The position numbers and the translations under genes are program-made. A stretch of DNA of 64,000 nt, from contig JBBPZV010000001.1 of NCBI GenBank assembly GCA_038198775.1, forward strand, positions 1-64,000, written 5' to 3'. Under the pieces are notes generated by a model, which did not search any database, was not told the origin of the DNA, and saw only the letters and a program-made list of their open reading frames with translations. Below, one piece after another: positions 19,170-26,069 of the stretch. The stretch is from JACCYJ01 sp038198775 (lineage in GTDB: Bacteria > Actinomycetota > Actinomycetes > Propionibacteriales > Nocardioidaceae). How positions within the stretch are numbered: the stretch's first letter is position 1; the number at the start of each line of letters is the position of its first letter.

Positions 19170-20120
19170 ATGCGTCCAGGGATCGTCATGACCAACTTCC
19201 GGTGCAGCGACCGTCGCTTGCGAGACGCACTCAGCCAGCGGGGGGCCGGCCCGGCACGACGCCGCTGCACGCGGGGTGTCGCCATGGCGGCCGTGCTGGG
19301 CGCGGTTGCGCTCGGCTGCGCGCCCTCCGCGGGTGATCCAACGCCCCACCATCGCCTTGCCGTGGCGGGCCAACCCGGTCATTTCACGGCGGACAAGCGG
19401 TCGCCGGCGCACCCCCGGGCCTCCCCGTCCGGCTCGGCGACGCCGAGAAGACCCTCGAGCACCCGCCTGCGGCGTCAGCACCGCAGGCTCCACCTTCGCC
19501 ATGTCCCGGCCGCCGCGGTGCCGGACCCCGAGCTGACACCGGGTGCGGTGCTGACCACGAGCGCCGCCACCGTGTGCGTGCCCGGGTACGCATCCTCGGC
19601 GCGTGACGTGCCAAACTCCGAGAAGGAGGCCGCGTACGCCCGCTACGGCGTCCCCCACGTGCCGTACGCGCACCAGGTCGACCACCTCGTCTCCCTCGAG
19701 CTCGGCGGGTCGAACGCGCTGACCAACCTGTGGCCGGAGCCGTACGCGGGCAAGTGGGGCGCTCGCACCAAGGACGTCTTGGAGAACAAGCTGCACGACC
19801 TGGTGTGCGCCGGCACGCTCACCCTGACCCACGCCCAGCACATCGAAGCCACCAACTGGGTCGCGGCGTACCGCAAGTACGTCGGCTCGCCCCCCGCCGC
19901 GAGCCCGGCCACCCCGGCGGCGACAAAACCGCCGTCCAAGGCGCCAGCTCCGACGGCCTCGGGGTCTTCCGGCAGGTGCGAGCCGGGCTACTCACCCTGC
20001 CTGCCGCGGGTGGCGGACCTCAACTGCGACGACATCCCGTCCAGCAAGACGCCGGTGAGGGTCAGCGGCTCCGACCCCTACGGGCTCGACTCCGACGGGG
20101 ACGGCGTCGGCTGCGAATAA
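19170..20120 (+). CDS. Exported HNH-nuclease-like lipoprotein with C-terminal Excalibur domain
   Basis: The N-terminus is Arg-rich and hydrophobic and ends in a lipobox (AVALGC, Cys codon about 19317), so the protein is probably a lipoprotein. After a Pro/Ser/Arg-rich linker comes CVPGYASSARDVP, then HQVDHLVSLELGGSNALTNL and WPEPY, the His-Asp-His-Asn pattern of HNH-like nucleases. The last 40 residues (DPYGLDSDGDGVGCE with paired Cys) form an Excalibur calcium-binding motif. Export plus the HNH core suggests an extracellular nuclease. The start is uncertain: ATG 19170, 19188 and 19284 are all in frame, and I give the one behind a GGAGG-like site. Confidence 0.7.
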   Translation: MRPGIVMTNFRCSDRRLRDALSQRGAGPARRRCTRGVAMAAVLGAVALGCAPSAGDPTPHHRLAVAGQPGHFTADKRSPAHPRASPSGSATPRRPSSTRLRRQHRRLHLRHVPAAAVPDPELTPGAVLTTSAATVCVPGYASSARDVPNSEKEAAYARYGVPHVPYAHQVDHLVSLELGGSNALTNLWPEPYAGKWGARTKDVLENKLHDLVCAGTLTLTHAQHIEATNWVAAYRKYVGSPPAASPATPAATKPPSKAPAPTASGSSGRCEPGYSPCLPRVADLNCDDIPSSKTPVRVSGSDPYGLDSDGDGVGCE

Positions 20121-20193
20121 CACAGGCCCCGAGTTGTTGTGCACCATAGGGCGGACTCGGTCGGTGACAGCTCGCGCCGTTCGGTGCTCAAGG

Positions 20194-20266
20194 TGCCGGT
20201 CGGGCGGCGCCAAGGCCCAGCTGTGGGCTCAACCAGGCCGACTCAGATGGCGAAGCCCGACCGGCA
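20194..20266. terminator. Long structured hairpin between convergent genes (likely two-way terminator)
   Basis: Perfect 12-nt arms TGCCGGTCGGGC (20194-20205) and GCCCGACCGGCA (20255-20266) are extended after a two-base GG/AA mismatch by CGCCA (20208-20212) and TGGCG (20248-20252). The loop holds a second hairpin, GCCCA-GCTG-TGGGC (20215-20228). It sits between the HNH lipoprotein gene (+) and the DUF456 gene (-). There is no U-tract, which is common for actinobacterial terminators. Confidence 0.5.
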
Positions 20267-20333
20267 GCCTGCGGGTACCCCCCGATGCCGTCGCCATTCC
20301 CAGCCACGGACCCGCGGGTACGACGAGAACCAG

Positions 20334-20816
20334 TCAGGTCACCAGAACGGCTAGCCCCCACACGCTGGCCGCCAACAAGGCGCCGGCCAGCTCCACCAGC
20401 ATCGCCAGCCCGGTGGCGCGGACCGCCACCGCGGTGGAACGTCGCGCCGCGGCGTGTTGCCCCAGCCGGACGCGCTCGGCAACGTACACGGCGGCGAGGA
20501 AGCCCAGCAGCAATCCGACCACTGGCACGACGAAGAAGCCGATGATGCCGGCGAGGCCGCCGAAGGTGACGGTGGACGTGGGTACGCCTGCCGTGCGCAG
20601 GTGACGTCCGGCGACCAGCCACTTGCCCAGGCTGCCTCCGACGAGGAGTGCTGCCGCGGTTCCCAAGACCGCGTACGCGGCGGCTCCGCCGGTCTCGCTG
20701 GCCCAGATGGCGATGCCACCCGCCACGATCAGGGAACCGGGCATGACGGGCAGCACGACGCCGACGACCCCGACGGCGATGACCGCGCCGACCAGGATCT
20801 CGCCGGCGGTGGACAT
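20334..20816 (-). CDS. DUF456 family small membrane protein
   Basis: This 160-residue membrane protein has the DUF456 pattern. Hydrophobic segments cover most of its length (GAVIAVGVVGVVLPVMPGS, AYAVLGTAAALLVGG, GGLAGIIGFFVVPVVGLLLGF and LVELAGALLAASVWGLAVLV). The conserved LPVMPGS and the Gly-rich GFFVVPVVG loops are present. The function of the family is unknown. ATG 20816 is preferred to the longer frame from 20885, which would cross the hairpin at 20851-20880. Confidence 0.85.
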   Translation of the reverse strand: MSTAGEILVGAVIAVGVVGVVLPVMPGSLIVAGGIAIWASETGGAAAYAVLGTAAALLVGGSLGKWLVAGRHLRTAGVPTSTVTFGGLAGIIGFFVVPVVGLLLGFLAAVYVAERVRLGQHAAARRSTAVAVRATGLAMLVELAGALLAASVWGLAVLVT

Positions 20817-20850
20817 GGGCGGAGTGTGCCAGTCACCGCCCGCGACGCAC

Positions 20851-20880
20851 ATCGGCCCCGGGACGAAGCCCGGGGCCGAT
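20851..20880 (-). terminator. Perfect 12-bp stem-loop downstream of the DUF7455 gene
   Basis: Arms ATCGGCCCCGGG (20851-20862) and CCCGGGGCCGAT (20869-20880) are fully complementary, with an ACGAAG loop. The stem follows the DUF7455 stop by 23 nt on the minus strand and precedes the DUF456 start, so it probably ends the first transcript. It has no U-tract. Confidence 0.6.
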
Positions 20881-20903
20881 GTCACGGTCTCACGACCTTG
20901 GCG

Positions 20904-21134
20904 TCAACGCTCCTCGGGAGGCGCGGTCGCAGGGGTCCTGACGAGACGGCCGGTCTCGTCCTGGATGCTCGCCGCGACCTGGCGCAACTTGTCCTCGTGC
21001 TCGCGCGCATGGTGGGCGCAGAACAGCAGTTCGCCACCGCTCGACAGCTCGACCCGCAGGTACGCCTGCGCACCGCAGCGGTCACAGCGGTCCGCGGCGG
21101 TGAGGGCGGATCCGGGTGCAAGGGCGGTGGGCAC
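20904..21134 (-). CDS. DUF7455 family small zinc-binding-like protein
   Basis: The 76-residue protein has the actinobacterial DUF7455 signature: LTAADRCDRCGAQAY, then GELLFCAHHAREHEDKL. The CxxC and CxHH sets suggest one zinc site. The function is unknown. The gene lies divergently from parE, a neighbour pair I recall in many actinobacteria. ATG 21134 is the only good start, and the stop is followed by a strong stem-loop. Confidence 0.85.
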   Translation of the reverse strand: MPTALAPGSALTAADRCDRCGAQAYLRVELSSGGELLFCAHHAREHEDKLRQVAASIQDETGRLVRTPATAPPEER

Positions 21135-21384
21135 GAGCTGTCCTCAGTTCTTGGTCGGGTGGCACAGTCAACTGCGTCAACATCCAATCACGCCGGTAAC
21201 TTCCCTCCGATCGGCTGGGCGGCGTCACCCTAGAGGCTGAACGTCCGTGCCGGCGCACCTAATGGTGGACCCATCTCGCCTCGACCGCAGCAGATGCCGG
21301 CTGTGGTGGCAACGGCGTGTCGTACGTCGAGACGTCCTGTGGCGCAGCTCGGCGCGCTGCGCCGACTCCGTCAGATGCCGCAGG

Positions 21385-21390
21385 TAGCCT
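21385..21390 (+). promoter_or_regulatory. Possible -10 element of parE
   Basis: TAGCCT matches TANNNT and would give a leader of roughly 26 nt carrying the AAGGGG site before GTG 21424. No convincing -35 is visible. Confidence 0.3.
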
Positions 21391-21423
21391 CGGGCGAAAC
21401 CGTCTGCGAGCGGAAGGGGTCCC

Positions 21424-23502
21424 GTGCCGGGCAAGGGCGCAACCGTCGAATCCGCGTACAACGCGCGGCACCTGCTGGTGCTCGAGGGGTTGGAGGCCGT
21501 CCGCAAGCGGCCGGGGATGTACGTCGGGTCGACCGACACCCGGGGACTGATGCACTGCTTGTGGGAGATCATCGACAACGCCGTCGACGAGGCCCTGGCC
21601 GGGGCGTGTACCAGCATCGAGGTGCTGCTGCGAGCCGACGGCTCCGCCGAGGTGCGCGACGACGGCCGTGGAGTGCCCGTCGACATCGAACCGAAGACCG
21701 GGTTGACCGGCGTCGAGGTCGTCTACACCAAGCTGCACGCCGGCGGGAAGTTCGGGGGCAGCTCGTACGTCGCAACCGGGGGGTTGCACGGCGTGGGCGC
21801 CTCGGTCGTCAACGCGCTGTCCGCCCGCCTCGACGTCGAGGTCGACAAGTCTGGTGCCACGTGGGCGATGTCGTTCCGTCGCGGCGCCCCGGGAGAGTTC
21901 ACCGGTGAAGGTCCTGACGCCGCCTTCACACCCGGTTCGATGCTGCGCAAGCTCGGACGGGTCAAGCGGGTCGTGACCGGGACCCGGGTGCGGTACTGGC
22001 CGGACCCGCAGGTGTTCGTCAAGGGAGCGGCCTTCTCGTACGACGAGCTGGTGACGCGCGCCCGGCAGACGTCGTTCCTGGTGCCGGGACTGGATCTGGT
22101 GATCCGTGACGAGCGGGTAGCCGAGCCGGTCGAGGCACGGTTCCGACACGAGGGGGGGATCACCGAGTTCGTGGACTTCTTGAGCCCCGATCAGCCGGTG
22201 ACGCCGGTGCTCAGGTTGCACGGCAGCGATGTCTTCACCGAGACCGTGCCGGTGCTCGACGCCGCCGGTCACATGACCCCCCGCGACGTGGAGCGTGAGC
22301 TCGGCGTCGACGTGGCGCTGCGCTGGGGGACGGGCTACGAGACCGAGCTGCGTTCGTTCGTCAACATCATCGCCACCCCGAAGGGGGGAACCCACGTCGC
22401 CGGCTTCGAGCGTGCCCTGACCCGCACCTTCAACCAGGTGCTGAAGTCGACCCGGCTGCTCAAGGTGGGCGACGCCGACGTGGTCAAGGACGACGTGCTG
22501 GAAGGCCTGACCGCGGTGGTCACGGTCCGGCTCGCCGAGCCGCAGTTCGAGGGCCAGACCAAGGAGGTACTGGGGACGCCGGCGGTGACCCGGATCGTGA
22601 CCACGATCATCTCCCGCGAGCTCACAGCGTTCTTGACCTCGACCAGATCGGGTCACAAGGCCCCGGCCAGGGCAGTGCTGGAGAAGGTGGTCGGGGCGGC
22701 CAGGACCCGTCTGCTCGCGAGGCAGCAGCGCGACACCCAGCGGCGCAAGAACGCTCTGGAGTCCAGCGCCCTGCCGGCAAAGCTCGCCGACTGCCGCAGC
22801 AACGACATCGACCGCTGCGAGCTGTTCATCGTCGAGGGGGACTCCGCGCTCGGTACCGCCAAGTCGGCCCGCGAGGCGGAGTACCAGGCGCTGCTCCCCG
22901 TTCGCGGCAAGATCCTCAACGTCCAGAAGGCCTCCGTGGGCGACATGCTCAAGAACGCCGAGTGCGCCTCGATCCTCCAGGTGGTCGGCGCCGGCAGCGG
23001 TCGCGGCTTCGACCTCGACGCCGTCCGCTACGGGCGGATCATCTTCATGGCCGACGCGGACTCCGACGGTGCGCACATCCGCTGCCTGCTGGCCACGCTG
23101 TTCTTTCGCTACATGACACCGCTGGTCGCGGCCGGCAGGGTGTTCTCGGCGGTGCCGCCGCTGCACCGCATCGAGCTCTCCAACCCCAAGAAGGGCATGG
23201 ACAGGTACTCCTACACCTACTCCGACGCCGAGCTGCAGCGGCGGCTGGCGGAGCTGGCGAAGCGCGGGCTGCGCTGGAAGGACCCGGTGCAGCGCTACAA
23301 GGGGCTCGGCGAGATGGACGCCCACCAGCTGGCCGAGACCACCATGGACCCTCGGCACCGCACCCTGCGGCGGATCACCGTCGACGACGCCCAGGCGGCC
23401 AGCGAAGTGTTCGAGCTGCTGATGGGAAACGACGTCGCGCCTCGCAAGGAGTTCATCGTGCAGGGCGCGTACGTCGTGGACACCGCCACCCTCGACACCT
23501 GA
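21424..23502 (+). CDS. parE: Type IIA topoisomerase subunit B (topoisomerase IV ParE-like)
   Basis: The 692-residue ATPase/TOPRIM subunit separates linked chromosomes together with the A subunit encoded 2.5 kb downstream on the other strand. The GHKL ATPase has EIIDNAVDEA (catalytic Glu about residue 48), DDGRGVP and the lid GGLHGVGASVVN. The TOPRIM domain has EGDSA (near residue 470) and the metal-binding DADSDG (near 543), and the C-terminus has GLGEMDAHQLAETTMDP. It starts at GTG 21424 with AAGGGG upstream. I call it ParE rather than GyrB mainly because its partner lacks a GyrA box. Confidence 0.9.
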   Translation: MPGKGATVESAYNARHLLVLEGLEAVRKRPGMYVGSTDTRGLMHCLWEIIDNAVDEALAGACTSIEVLLRADGSAEVRDDGRGVPVDIEPKTGLTGVEVVYTKLHAGGKFGGSSYVATGGLHGVGASVVNALSARLDVEVDKSGATWAMSFRRGAPGEFTGEGPDAAFTPGSMLRKLGRVKRVVTGTRVRYWPDPQVFVKGAAFSYDELVTRARQTSFLVPGLDLVIRDERVAEPVEARFRHEGGITEFVDFLSPDQPVTPVLRLHGSDVFTETVPVLDAAGHMTPRDVERELGVDVALRWGTGYETELRSFVNIIATPKGGTHVAGFERALTRTFNQVLKSTRLLKVGDADVVKDDVLEGLTAVVTVRLAEPQFEGQTKEVLGTPAVTRIVTTIISRELTAFLTSTRSGHKAPARAVLEKVVGAARTRLLARQQRDTQRRKNALESSALPAKLADCRSNDIDRCELFIVEGDSALGTAKSAREAEYQALLPVRGKILNVQKASVGDMLKNAECASILQVVGAGSGRGFDLDAVRYGRIIFMADADSDGAHIRCLLATLFFRYMTPLVAAGRVFSAVPPLHRIELSNPKKGMDRYSYTYSDAELQRRLAELAKRGLRWKDPVQRYKGLGEMDAHQLAETTMDPRHRTLRRITVDDAQAASEVFELLMGNDVAPRKEFIVQGAYVVDTATLDT

Positions 23503-23531
23503 GGCGCCGGTCGCGTCGGCCGGCGGGTGAC

Positions 23532-23573
23532 CTCCCGACGCTTCGGTCGCCCGAACAACCCGGCTGTCGGGAG
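23532..23573. terminator. Possible terminator stem between convergent parE and the P55-like gene
   Basis: Arms CTCCCGAC (23532-23539) and GTCGGGAG (23566-23573) are fully complementary, with a 26-nt loop. The element lies 29 nt after parE and 31 nt beyond the MFS gene stop, in a convergent gap. It has no U-tract. Confidence 0.4.
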
Positions 23574-23604
23574 ATGGCAGCTGGTGCCGCCGGGCGCCAG
23601 CAGG

Positions 23605-25362
23605 TCAAGCCTGGGCGACGCGGGTGGCTGCGCCGCGCAGCGTGAGCAACGCGCACCCGGCCGCGAGGACAGCGCAGACAGCGGCGCCGAGGAACACCGT
23701 CTCGAGCTGGACCAGCCCGGCGTCCAGCAGCCGCAGGCGGTACTCGGGGCAGTGCACCGGATCTTGCGGGCAGAGCTGCTGGACGCCGGGGATGGCGGCG
23801 CTCACGTCGTAGAACCGGCGCAGTCCCACGGTGGTCAGCACCGAGATGCCGACCAGCATGCCGACCATCCTGGCGACGACGACCAGCGCGCTGGCAATCC
23901 CGTGCGCCTCCGGGCGGGTGCTCGCCAGCAGGGCCGCGTTCACCGGCGCGATCGCCGCGCCGAAGCCGAATCCGGCGAGCAGCAGCGGCACCGAAGCCGA
24001 CCAGTGGGTCAGGGACTGGGCTCCCCAGGAGGCCATGTCGGCGAAGCTGGCGGCGGCGAGCAGCATCCCGGCTGCCGTCAGGGCCGGCGCGGAGACCCTG
24101 CGCGTGGCCCACCCGCCCACGACGGCGCCGACCGGCAGCGCGGCCAGGAACCGCACCAGGACCAGGGCGGCGTCGAGCTGGGAGTCCGGGTAGACGCTGA
24201 GCCGGGCAAAGAAGGGGATGTCGACGAGCGCCGCGATCAGCGCCGCGCCGACGAACAACGACACCAGCAGAGCGCCCCACGCCGGGCGCGCTCGCAACGC
24301 GCCGCGTGGTATCAGCGGGGCGCGAGCTCGGGTCTGACGCCAGCCGAAGACCGCCGCGCAGCCGGCGGAGGCGGCTAGCAGCGCGGGGCCGGTCGAGGGG
24401 AGTACCGAGACCGCAGGGTCCGCGGACGCGAACGTCACGATGACCCCCGCCAACGCCATCGCCAGGGCGAGCGCCCCGGGCAGGTCGAGCCGTGGGACGA
24501 GGGCGAGCCAGGACCGCCAGCGGAGCAGCGGCCGACGCGCGCTCAGCTGGCGTCCAAGAAACAGGGCCAGCAGTCCCAGCGCTCCCAGCCCGATGGGGCT
24601 GAGCCAGCGGCTCTCCCCGCTGAGCGGGACGAACGCCAGCCCGTAGGTCACGTCGGTGATCAGGCTTGCCGGCGCCCGCATCACCAGCACCACGTCGGCG
24701 ACCAGCAGGGCCGCGAGCAGCGCGCCGACCGGATCTCGCCTCAGACCGCCGCGGGAGCCGGCCGGCCCGGTCGCCATGAAGGCGGCTGACAACAGCAGCG
24801 CCACCGCGGTGTTGAGCCAGAAGATCGACCGCCAGCCCGCCAGGGCCAGCACGACGGCTCCGTACAACGGCCCGACCACGCTGCCGAGCTCCTGCACGGC
24901 GCCGACGACGCCCAGCGGCAGCCCCCGTCGGTGCGCCGGCCACAGATCGGCCACCAACGCCAGGGTCGCCGGCACCAGTCCGCCGCCGCCCACCCCCTGG
25001 AAGAACCGGCCGACCACCATCGACGTCAGGTCGTACGCCGCGGCCGTGACCACCGACCCGAGCGCGAACACCATCAGCGAGCCGACGAGAACCGGGGTCC
25101 GGCCGCGGACATCGGCGATGCGCCCGATGAGCGGGAGCACGCCGACGTAGCCGAGCAGGAAGCCGGAGACGATCGGAGCCGCCAGCTGCAGCTGGTCGAC
25201 GTCGAGCCCGGCCGCGGTCATCATGTCGGGCAGTGCCATCACGACCACGTAGGTGTCCGCCGCTGCGAACGCGAGAGCCACCGCGGCCAGTGCCAGCAGC
25301 AGCCGGGGCGCGGTCGCAGCGGGCAGCGGAGCCGCCTGCTCGCGGTCAGCCGCCGCGCTCAC
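23605..25362 (-). CDS. MFS exporter, P55 (Rv1410c)-like
   Basis: This 585-residue DHA2-type major facilitator has about 14 hydrophobic segments, the motif A loop GRIADVRGRTPVL and the motif C-like GAVQELGSVVGPLYG. Its start overlaps the stop of an LprG-like lipoprotein gene by four bases (25359-25362). In mycobacteria the same pair (Rv1411c lprG and Rv1410c P55) works together in exporting triacylglycerol and lipoglycans to the outer envelope and affects drug tolerance. An equivalent lipid-export role is likely here by context, but the substrate in this organism is unknown. Confidence 0.85.
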   Translation of the reverse strand: MSAAADREQAAPLPAATAPRLLLALAAVALAFAAADTYVVVMALPDMMTAAGLDVDQLQLAAPIVSGFLLGYVGVLPLIGRIADVRGRTPVLVGSLMVFALGSVVTAAAYDLTSMVVGRFFQGVGGGGLVPATLALVADLWPAHRRGLPLGVVGAVQELGSVVGPLYGAVVLALAGWRSIFWLNTAVALLLSAAFMATGPAGSRGGLRRDPVGALLAALLVADVVLVMRAPASLITDVTYGLAFVPLSGESRWLSPIGLGALGLLALFLGRQLSARRPLLRWRSWLALVPRLDLPGALALAMALAGVIVTFASADPAVSVLPSTGPALLAASAGCAAVFGWRQTRARAPLIPRGALRARPAWGALLVSLFVGAALIAALVDIPFFARLSVYPDSQLDAALVLVRFLAALPVGAVVGGWATRRVSAPALTAAGMLLAAASFADMASWGAQSLTHWSASVPLLLAGFGFGAAIAPVNAALLASTRPEAHGIASALVVVARMVGMLVGISVLTTVGLRRFYDVSAAIPGVQQLCPQDPVHCPEYRLRLLDAGLVQLETVFLGAAVCAVLAAGCALLTLRGAATRVAQA

Positions 25363-26069
25363 GGCGCGGTGATCTCGACTGTCTCGTTCGAAGGGTCGAG
25401 CGACAGCGTGTACGTGACGTCGGCGGAGCCGGAGTAGAAGGGTCCGGTGATCACCGCCGAGCGGACCTCGTCTGCGGTGCTGAGGCGGTACTCGACGCTG
25501 AAGTCGGCGGCGGGATCCGCCGACGGGATGACGGCCTGGATCGTCTTCCCCGGCAGCGTGCCGGTGATCGTGGTGAAGACCTGGTCACTCTGGCGGACCT
25601 GGCCTCCGCCGGCGACGTCCTTCGTGGCGGTCAGGAACGTCGAGACGCCTCGCTCGGGATCCAGCAGCTCCGCCGGGTCCGGCGCACCGTAGTCGCCGGG
25701 GGCCAGCGGAAGGTAGATCGGGCTGAAGCCGAGCTTGGCGTAGACGTTCCCGCCCACGGACACCACGTCGGCGCTGATCGAGCTCCCGGCCGCGGCGACC
25801 TTGACCTGTCCCTTGAAGGCCGGGTCGTGGGTGCCGACCCCGCTCGCCTCCAGCAGGCCGGGGACGCCGGAGGGCAGGGTGTCGGTCGCCATCGTGAACG
25901 TGATGCTGGCCGCGTCGTCGAGAAGCTGCCTGGCGTGCACCAGGCGAGCCTGCAGGTCAGGTGGCGATGGGCCGGACGTGGGGCCGCGCCCAGCGCTGCA
26001 GCCGATGGCGAGGGCCACCAGCAACGCGGCGACGCCGAGGCGGACCAGGCGGCCTCCCCGAAGGATCAC
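25359..26069 (-). CDS. lprG: LprG-like lipid-binding lipoprotein (LppX/LprAFG family)
   Basis: The 236-residue protein has a lipoprotein signal peptide with lipobox AIGC (Cys24). The single LppX_LprAFG domain follows: LLDDAASITFTMATDTLPSG, then alternating strands and a C-terminal SADVTYTLSLDPSNETV. Family members hold acylated lipids in a hydrophobic cavity at the outer face of the membrane. Both ends overlap neighbours by four bases (parC upstream, the P55-like gene downstream), so the three are probably one transcript with coupled translation. Confidence 0.87.
   Translation of the reverse strand: MILRGGRLVRLGVAALLVALAIGCSAGRGPTSGPSPPDLQARLVHARQLLDDAASITFTMATDTLPSGVPGLLEASGVGTHDPAFKGQVKVAAAGSSISADVVSVGGNVYAKLGFSPIYLPLAPGDYGAPDPAELLDPERGVSTFLTATKDVAGGGQVRQSDQVFTTITGTLPGKTIQAVIPSADPAADFSVEYRLSTADEVRSAVITGPFYSGSADVTYTLSLDPSNETVEITAP

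Noticed and set aside
21259..23358. 699-residue minus-strand frame across parE
   Set aside because: Shadow frame opposite a complete topoisomerase gene.
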